Shown here one piece after another: positions 27,051-32,451 of a stretch of 32,451 nucleotides of DNA (positions are counted from its first letter, which is position 1; the number at the start of each line of letters is the position of its first letter). The notes below the pieces were generated by a model. It was not told where the DNA came from. It saw only the letters and a list, made by a program, of their open reading frames with translations, and ran no database searches. The stretch lies in assembly GCA_023396215.1 (NCBI GenBank), contig JAEWWW010000123.1, positions 1-32,451 on the forward strand. The letters run 5' to 3'. Source of the stretch: Bacillota bacterium. Lineage in GTDB: Bacteria > Bacillota > Clostridia > Oscillospirales > Ruminococcaceae. The translations under genes and the position numbers were made by a program.

Positions 27051-27311
27051 GTAGAGCGCCCGCTCCTGCAAATTTGCGGGGTAGGCTATTCGGTAAGCAA
27101 CCACAGGTTGCCCCTACGGCGTGGCTGCGGCTATGGATGTAGAGAGCGATGCCCACATCGCCCCATGGGTTACCGCGCATTACCCGTGATATGGTGCGCG
27201 ACACAGGCCGCCCCTTGTGATGTTCCCTTGTGTCTATAGCTGTAGGGGCGGCTATTAGCGGCCCGCAGGGTTAGTGCAAAAGGGCGCGGGTGGATGATAT
27301 CCGCCCCTGCA
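27051..27311. repeat. Cluster of decayed palindromic intergenic repeats
   Basis: Short palindromes stand in a row: GCAAATTTGC (27068-27077), GCAACC-ACA-GGTTGC (27097-27111), GCGATG-CCCA-CATCGC (27146-27161) and GGAT-GAT-ATCC (27292-27302). Several are followed by a GCCCCTAC or GCCCCTGC motif. TGTAGGGGCGG (27241-27251) and CCGCCCCTGCA (27301-27311) form inverted ends of a 71-base unit. This looks like a small palindromic element (REP/MITE-like) that has inserted several times and decayed. Confidence 0.6.
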
Positions 27312-27321
27312 ATAATCATTT

Positions 27322-27356
27322 AATCCCTCATGGAGATATTCCATGGGGGATTTTTT
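27322..27356 (+). terminator. Intrinsic terminator downstream of the repeat cluster
   Basis: AATCCC and CATGGA (27322-27334) pair with TCCATG and GGGATT (27340-27352) around GATAT, with a single unpaired base on each side. Six T residues follow. It lies 335 bases past the rubrerythrin stop; the repeats may have pushed it away from that gene. Confidence 0.8.
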
Positions 27357-27851
27357 CGCCTTGCGGCGATGTGCTTGCGTTATATAGCGACGATGAGAGA
27401 CTGGGCCCATCACGGCGGCGGGCAGTGGCTCTGCCGGGGGATGGCGCGGCCCCAATAGACCGGCGCATAGGCAGTACTGGCTTGTTGCCGGTTAAAACAT
27501 TCACAAATATTAAATGGAGATTTGTGGGAAAATACAACTTGATATAAATTGGATAAAATATTGTTAAGAATTGCCGGATTTTGACGATAGTAGTAATGTA
27601 GGGCATGCTGAACTATGGCCCAATGTACACGGAATTTCGTTTTGTACGCTATCAAAGCAAGAGCCCCCGCTTTTTGACGGGCTTCTTTTGTAAGGCGGGC
27701 CTTACCGGCCGCACGGCCAACCGGCATCGCAATGAACTTGAATAAACCGCCCAGATGAGAAAGCCGCCCTATGGGGAGGCTCGTTGGCGTTTAAAGATAA
27801 ACTGTCGGGCACCTGCCCAGGACAGCGTGTTGGGCAGTAAAGGAGTATAAG
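27357..27851 (+). other. Regulatory stretch upstream of the first MCP gene
   Basis: No gene is visible. It holds an AT-rich block (about 27492-27575) with the inverted repeat CACAAAT-N11-ATTTGTG (27502-27526). Possible sigma-D-like boxes are TAAG-N14-GACGATAG (27565-27590) and TAAA-N16-GCCG (27743-27766). A hairpin with a T-rich tail (AGCCC/GGGCT, about 27662-27688) and the palindrome GTAAGG-CGGG-CCTTAC (about 27690-27705) follow. No c-di-GMP riboswitch core was found. Confidence 0.5.
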
Positions 27852-30134
27852 ATGAAGCTGAAGCTGGAGTCCATTTTACAGAAGCTCGGTGGGCTTAACC
27901 CCAAAAAGCTGAATTTAAAAAGGTTCAGGCCGGCGAAACTTCCTTTAAAGTGGGAGGCGCTTAGAAAAATAAAGCCGGTCAGCCTTGATTTCAGCAAGAT
28001 AAAGCTGCAAAATTTCAAACAAGGGCTCAGCGGCCTCAGAACAAAGCTTTCAGGGCTGGACGGAATAAAATTTGGCCGGATAGAGTGGCGCAACCTGCGC
28101 TTTCGGAGCATCACCGCCAAGCTGCTGCTCTCCACCCTGCTTTCGATTGCGGTGGTCACCGGCCTCACCGTTCTGGTTTCGCTGACCTCGCTGACCGCGA
28201 TGATGAACAAGGTGTCGCAGACGGAGCTGGATTCCGCCATCGGCATCTTTCAAAACGAGATAGCCTCAATGGAAAACACCGCCCAGATGGCGGCCCGTTC
28301 CATCGCCCTGAACCGCAACGTGATTGACGCGGTGGCCAAGGGAGACCCCGCCCAGATAACCGCCGAGGTAGAGCGCCTTGGCAGCGTGATGGGGGTGGAG
28401 TTTTCTGTGGTCACCAACCTTGCAGGGGCAGTGGTCGCCAGCAGCAACAGCACCGCTGCGCCGGGCGACAGTCTGGCCGGTGAGGGCCATATCTCCGACG
28501 CGCTGCTGCGCAAAATTGGCTCCGAGGTGGGGCTCAGCGTCGGCGGCGAATATTCGATACGGGCCGGCGCGCCGGTGGTGGATAGCGGCAATAGGGTGAT
28601 AGGGGCGCTCTCGGTGGGCTACCGGCTGGGCAACCCCACCCTTGTGGATAAGCTTAAGGAGCTGAGCGGCAGCGATTTCAGCATCTTTTCGGGGCAGGAG
28701 CGCATCAACACCACCCTGACCGAGAACGGCGAGCGGCTGGTCGGCGGCCAGTTGGAGGACAAGGTATCGGAGCAGGTGCTTGACCGCGGCGAGCGGTACA
28801 CCGGCACCCTTCGACTTGCGGGCGAAGTCTACAAGGTGGTCTACGAACCGATCCGCTCCGGCGAGAGCGGTAAGATAACCGGCGTGCTGTTCACCGGGCG
28901 CAGCATCCGGGAGCTGGCCCGGCAGAACACCACCAACGTGGTGGTCATCCTGCTCAGCGGCATTCTGGGGCTGGCGGCATGCAGCCTGCTGGTGCTGCGG
29001 GTGCTGCGCACCTCCCTCAAACGCCCGCTGGAAAAGGTCGCGCAGGCGGCCCGGTCGATTGAGCAGGGCGTGTTTTCAGACGAGATTGTACAGCAGCTGG
29101 CCGGGATAACAACCGGCGACGAGATTGACCGTCTGGCCCGCTCGATGGAAAAGGCCATGGCCTCTATCCAGCGGCTGGCCGATGATACCGGCGAGCTGGT
29201 GCAGGCCGCCGAGCGCAACGATATCTCCGCCCGGGTCGATCTATCGGCCCATCAGGGCATCTACCAACAGATTATGGACATCGTCAACCGGCTGTTTGGG
29301 CTGGTGGGCTCGGTGCTTGACCAAATTGACCTTGCGGCGCAGGGCATTTCGGACGGTTCGGCCCATGTGTCCGACGCGGCGCAGGCGCTGGCGCAGGGCG
29401 CCGCCGAGCAGGCGGCTTCGGTGGAGGAGCTGCTGGCCACCCTCGACGAGGTGGAGGACCATGTGAGGCTCAACGCCGAAAGCGCCCAGCGCTCCAGCGG
29501 GCTTGCCGGGCAGGCGCAGAAAGAGGTTGAGGCAAGCAACGGCAAGATGCAGCAGCTGCTGAGCGCTATGGAAGAGATTAACCAGCGCAGTGCGCAGGTG
29601 GTCAGGGTGATAAAAACCATCAACGACATCGCGTTCCAAACCAACATACTGGCGCTCAACGCGGCGGTGGAAGCCGCCCGCGCCGGTGAGGCAGGCAGGG
29701 GCTTTGCGGTTGTGGCGGCCGAGGTGAGGACGCTTTCAGAAAAGAGCACCGAAGCGGCCGGTACCACCGCCCAGCTCATCAGCGATTCTGAGATAGCGGT
29801 GCGCAAGGGCGCGAGGATGGCGCAGGTAACCGCCGCTTCACTGCAGCAGGTGGTGGAGAAAAACCAGCAGGTGCGTGCTCTCATGGATGAAATCGCACAG
29901 GCGTCCTCCCTGCAGAGCGACGCCCTTACACAGATTGAGCAGGGCATGGGGCAAATCTCCTCGGTGGTACAAAGCAACTCGGCCACCGCGCAGCAGACCG
30001 CGGCCCAAAGCGAGGAGCTTTCGGCCCAGTCGCGCCAGCTCTGGCAGATGATAGCCAAATATGAAAGAGGCTCCAAGGCAGAAGGGAGGCAACCGGGTAC
30101 CCGTTCAGAAAGCGAACCGGCCCACGCCCGCTGA
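27852..30134 (+). CDS. Methyl-accepting chemotaxis protein with cationic N-terminal extension
   Basis: This 760-residue membrane receptor controls CheA and flagellar rotation. Residues 1-90 are a Lys/Arg-rich stretch (24 basic, 5 acidic residues) before the first membrane helix (about 91-114). A periplasmic-side Cache-like sensor domain follows to about 355, then a second helix (about 362-383), a HAMP domain and a long coiled-coil signalling domain. The signalling tip is IAFQTNILALNAAVEAARAG (about 592-611), with the usual GRGFAVVAAEVR behind it. AGGAG precedes ATG 27852 by six bases, and no in-frame start just before the first helix has a comparable site. Ligand unknown. No CheR-docking pentapeptide is seen at the C-terminus. 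Confidence 0.93.
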   Translation: MKLKLESILQKLGGLNPKKLNLKRFRPAKLPLKWEALRKIKPVSLDFSKIKLQNFKQGLSGLRTKLSGLDGIKFGRIEWRNLRFRSITAKLLLSTLLSIAVVTGLTVLVSLTSLTAMMNKVSQTELDSAIGIFQNEIASMENTAQMAARSIALNRNVIDAVAKGDPAQITAEVERLGSVMGVEFSVVTNLAGAVVASSNSTAAPGDSLAGEGHISDALLRKIGSEVGLSVGGEYSIRAGAPVVDSGNRVIGALSVGYRLGNPTLVDKLKELSGSDFSIFSGQERINTTLTENGERLVGGQLEDKVSEQVLDRGERYTGTLRLAGEVYKVVYEPIRSGESGKITGVLFTGRSIRELARQNTTNVVVILLSGILGLAACSLLVLRVLRTSLKRPLEKVAQAARSIEQGVFSDEIVQQLAGITTGDEIDRLARSMEKAMASIQRLADDTGELVQAAERNDISARVDLSAHQGIYQQIMDIVNRLFGLVGSVLDQIDLAAQGISDGSAHVSDAAQALAQGAAEQAASVEELLATLDEVEDHVRLNAESAQRSSGLAGQAQKEVEASNGKMQQLLSAMEEINQRSAQVVRVIKTINDIAFQTNILALNAAVEAARAGEAGRGFAVVAAEVRTLSEKSTEAAGTTAQLISDSEIAVRKGARMAQVTAASLQQVVEKNQQVRALMDEIAQASSLQSDALTQIEQGMGQISSVVQSNSATAQQTAAQSEELSAQSRQLWQMIAKYERGSKAEGRQPGTRSESEPAHAR

Positions 30135-30277
30135 CCGCTCCCGCGGCAAAGGGCAGACCGGCGCAACCGATATCCTTATGGCTTCATTGGTTAAACCGTG
30201 GTAAACGCAGAACACGTTCCGGGGCAGCGGGTGGCCCTAAAGGTGAATCTCATCGATTTAATCTGGAGGAATCAAAG

Positions 30278-32451
30278 ATGAAGAGTATTAAAAGCAAGAT
30301 ACTGCTGAGCATGCTGACGGTGATTGCTTTGTCGCTGCTGGTAACAGGGCTGTCGGCCATAGCCCTCGGCTATCAGGGGTGGAACAAAACCCTGGAACGG
30401 TCGATGACCGAGGCGTCCAAAGTAGCGGCCGAACGGGTTTCTACCGAAATTGTCCGCTATAAGCAGCTGATAACCGAAGCGGCCAGCCATCCCATACTGT
30501 CGGGCACCCTGATGGGCTCGGCCGAAGCTGCGCAGGAGGCCAACTCCCAGCTGGCAAATCAGGATGGCGTCCTCTCTACCGACAGGGGCTATTCCATAGA
30601 TGAGATTCGCGACCAGCTCAGGAGGATTGAAAAGGAGATTGGCTTTAACCTTGTGGATAGGGCCACCGTCAACGGCTACTCCCTTGAGCGGTATACCTAT
30701 GTGCTGTACAACGAGTTTTTCAGCGCCTGTCAGGAAACCCTGAAGCCCTATGTGGGGCCCCCCCATGTGGACAAAGAAACAGGCCGGATGAGCGTGGTGA
30801 TTGCGGCTCCAATTATACATAACGACGCCTTTAACGGCGTGATATACGGCGAGATGGGCGCAGACTTTCTGAGCCAGATTGTCGAGGAAGCCAGCATCGG
30901 CGAGGGCAGCAGCGCCTTTATGCTGGATGCAAAGGGAAAGGTTATTGCCCACATCGACCAGACCAAGGTTGTCAACAACGAAAACGTGCTCCAAGTTGAG
31001 GATGAAGCGTCGTCGTCGGCGGTCAACCTGCCTGTCTATCAGGCGATGACCGAGGGCGGCTCCGGCTTTACCCAGTACAGTCTGGAGGGAACCGACGACA
31101 GCTACATCGCATATGCCCCCATCCCCAACACCGACGGCTGGAGCCTGGGCATCTATCTGCCCACCGAGCAGTACAACAAGCAGATTCGGAGCAACATTTT
31201 CGCTGTGCTCGGCGTGATGGCGGCCAGCCTGCTGGTTGCAGCCGTGCTTTCGATGCAGGTTGCCCGGGGCATCGCCAACCCGATTGCGTCGATGGCCCGC
31301 CGGCTGGAGCAGCTGACCATGGGCGACCTGACCACCCCGGTGGAGAAGGTGAAGGCCAAGGATGAAACGGCGGTGCTTGCCGAGGCCACCCAAGACACCA
31401 TCGACAGCCTCAACGAAATGATAGGCGACGTCACCCATAATCTGGATCAGCTCTCGAAGGGCAACCTGAACATACGCCCGCAGGTGCAGTACAAAGGCGA
31501 CTTTGAGCCCATCGAGCAGTCGCTGACCGAGATTGCGGTGGCGCTCAATCAGGTGCTGGAGGAGATCAACCGGAGCGCCGAGCAGGTTTCCAGCGGCGCC
31601 GAGCAGGTTTCCGGCGGCGCGCAAGCCCTGTCGCAGGGCTCCACCGAGCAGGCAAGCTCGATACAGCAGCTCTCGGCCTCGCTTGCGGAGGTTTCTCACG
31701 AGGTGCAGGAGAGCGCATCCAACGCGGCCAAGGCCAAGGGCATCTCGGAGCAGACCTCGGCTCTGGTGGAGCAGAGCAACCGGTATATGGAGCAGATGCT
31801 GGAGGCGATGGACGAAATCAGTTCGTCGGCCACCATCATCGGGCAAATCATCAAGACGATTGATGACATTGCCTTCCAAACCAACATACTGGCGCTCAAC
31901 GCCGCGGTTGAGGCGGCCCGGGCAGGCTCGGCAGGCAGAGGCTTTGCGGTTGTGGCCGACGAGGTGCGCAACCTTGCCGAAAAGAGCGCGCAGGCCGCCC
32001 AAAACACCAATATGTATATTCAGCAGTCGATAGAAGCGGTGGAAAACGGCGCAGGCATTGCCGATGAAACCGCCCAGTCGCTGCAGTCGATTGTAGAAAT
32101 CACGCGTCAGGTCACCGAACTGATTGCGGAAATCTCCCGCGCGTCGGGTGACCAGGCCATCTCGATTGGTCAGGTCAACCAGGGTGTTGACCAGATTTCC
32201 GCCGTGGTGCAGACCAACTCGGCCACAGCCGAGCAGTCGGCCGCCTCCAGCGAGGAACTTTCAAGTCAGGCCCATCTGCTTAAGAGCCTGGTAGGCCGCT
32301 TCACCTTCAGGGAAGAAGATGAGCAGCCGGAGCAGTTGGAAGAACCGGAGCAGCAGCCCGCCCCCGCGCTTGAGTGGGAAGAGGTGCCGGAGGAGGAACA
32401 GGAAGAAGAACAGGAGCAGGAACAGCCGTCCCCGGACCCTGCCCTCGACCC
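30278..32451 (+). CDS. Methyl-accepting chemotaxis protein, 3' partial
   Basis: A second receptor begins 143 bases after the first and runs open past the window end, with 724 codons visible. Order: membrane helix about 8-30; double-Cache-type extracellular sensor to about 300 (with NGYSLERYTYVLYNEF and a DGWSLGIYLPTEQY-like end); helix about 307-327; HAMP; signalling domain with tip IAFQTNILALNAAVEAARAG (about 531-550). After the signalling helices the chain turns into a Glu/Gln/Pro-rich acidic tail from about residue 679, still open at the edge. CTGGAGGA lies seven bases before ATG 30278. The first MCP may share its transcript; the sensor domains differ, so the pair would detect different signals. 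Confidence 0.93.
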   Translation, partial: MKSIKSKILLSMLTVIALSLLVTGLSAIALGYQGWNKTLERSMTEASKVAAERVSTEIVRYKQLITEAASHPILSGTLMGSAEAAQEANSQLANQDGVLSTDRGYSIDEIRDQLRRIEKEIGFNLVDRATVNGYSLERYTYVLYNEFFSACQETLKPYVGPPHVDKETGRMSVVIAAPIIHNDAFNGVIYGEMGADFLSQIVEEASIGEGSSAFMLDAKGKVIAHIDQTKVVNNENVLQVEDEASSSAVNLPVYQAMTEGGSGFTQYSLEGTDDSYIAYAPIPNTDGWSLGIYLPTEQYNKQIRSNIFAVLGVMAASLLVAAVLSMQVARGIANPIASMARRLEQLTMGDLTTPVEKVKAKDETAVLAEATQDTIDSLNEMIGDVTHNLDQLSKGNLNIRPQVQYKGDFEPIEQSLTEIAVALNQVLEEINRSAEQVSSGAEQVSGGAQALSQGSTEQASSIQQLSASLAEVSHEVQESASNAAKAKGISEQTSALVEQSNRYMEQMLEAMDEISSSATIIGQIIKTIDDIAFQTNILALNAAVEAARAGSAGRGFAVVADEVRNLAEKSAQAAQNTNMYIQQSIEAVENGAGIADETAQSLQSIVEITRQVTELIAEISRASGDQAISIGQVNQGVDQISAVVQTNSATAEQSAASSEELSSQAHLLKSLVGRFTFREEDEQPEQLEEPEQQPAPALEWEEVPEEEQEEEQEQEQPSPDPALD
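31577..31618 (+). repeat. 21-bp tandem duplication in the second MCP gene
   Basis: Two adjacent 21-base units encode AEQVSSG and AEQVSGG, and 15 bases (31577-31591 and 31598-31612) are identical. The unit equals one coiled-coil heptad, so the reading frame and helix register are preserved. Similar heptad repetition is common in MCP signalling domains. Confidence 0.75.

Noticed and set aside
27357..27851. c-di-GMP riboswitch upstream of the MCP genes
   Set aside because: MCP genes in Clostridia often carry one, but neither the CACGCACAGGGCAAACC-type nor the ACGCAAAGCC-type core occurs here or at 30135-30277.
28050..28253. Frameshift in the MCP N-terminus as the origin of the cationic extension
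   Set aside because: The reading frame runs without break from ATG 27852 into the first membrane helix, and the composition is consistent along the extension.
30272..32002. 576-codon minus-strand frame opposite the second MCP
   Set aside because: The plus strand encodes an unmistakable chemoreceptor; the minus frame is a compositional shadow.

Overview
The window looks like chromosomal DNA of a GC-rich member of the Bacillota (Firmicutes), most likely class Clostridia and perhaps order Oscillospirales. The evidence is gene content: the YfmF/YfmH peptidase pair, Mini-ribonuclease III, a YitT protein, a rubrerythrin with its rubredoxin domain at the N-terminus, and a PadR/HAAS regulator pair. 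AGGAGG-type ribosome binding sites and intergenic palindromes with a GCCCCTAC-like flank agree with this. I see no tRNA or rRNA gene, transposase, integrase, phage gene or CRISPR array. The genus call is inference from style and gene order only.

Layout. Positions 1-1113 hold the end of a PadR repressor gene and a HAAS-domain membrane protein carrying about ten glycine-rich decapeptide repeats. A convergent EamA transporter follows on the minus strand, and its natural start appears to be a non-canonical ATC codon. From 2424 to 9824 a single gene encodes a 2466-residue fusion of a GT84 glycosyltransferase, a glycoamylase-like domain and a GH94 phosphorylase domain (cyclic beta-1,2-glucan synthase type). 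After a GC-rich, highly foldable leader come yfmF-yfmH, then lgt (with a long acidic tail) overlapping folD, then a small three-helix membrane protein and a strong bidirectional terminator at 15442-15495. gltD and gltB (glutamate synthase) lie on the minus strand from 21523 down to 15498.

The gltB promoter matches the consensus, but a strong intrinsic terminator sits between it and the gene, which suggests attenuation. Divergently, rplU-rpmA-obgE-mrnC-yitT form a ribosome-linked cluster behind a structured rplU leader. L27 starts directly at its mature N-terminus and no prp gene lies between rplU and rpmA, which is unusual for this phylum.

The last third holds a 55-residue Asn/Lys-rich protein behind a sigma-F/G-like promoter, a reverse rubrerythrin with a long leader, and an 860-base gene-free stretch with decayed palindromic repeats, a terminator and an AT-rich block. 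Two methyl-accepting chemotaxis proteins close the window; the first has a 90-residue cationic N-terminal extension and the second runs off the end.

How the genes fit together: most of the window is core metabolism and translation (nitrogen assimilation, folate, lipoproteins, EF-P-associated peptidases, ribosome assembly), with environmental functions (surface glucan synthesis, peroxide defence, chemotaxis) at the edges. I found no clearly new multi-gene system. The most unusual signals are the gltB leader terminator, the extension-less L27, the ATC start, the cationic MCP extension, the folded RNA upstream of yfmF and the possible forespore gene.
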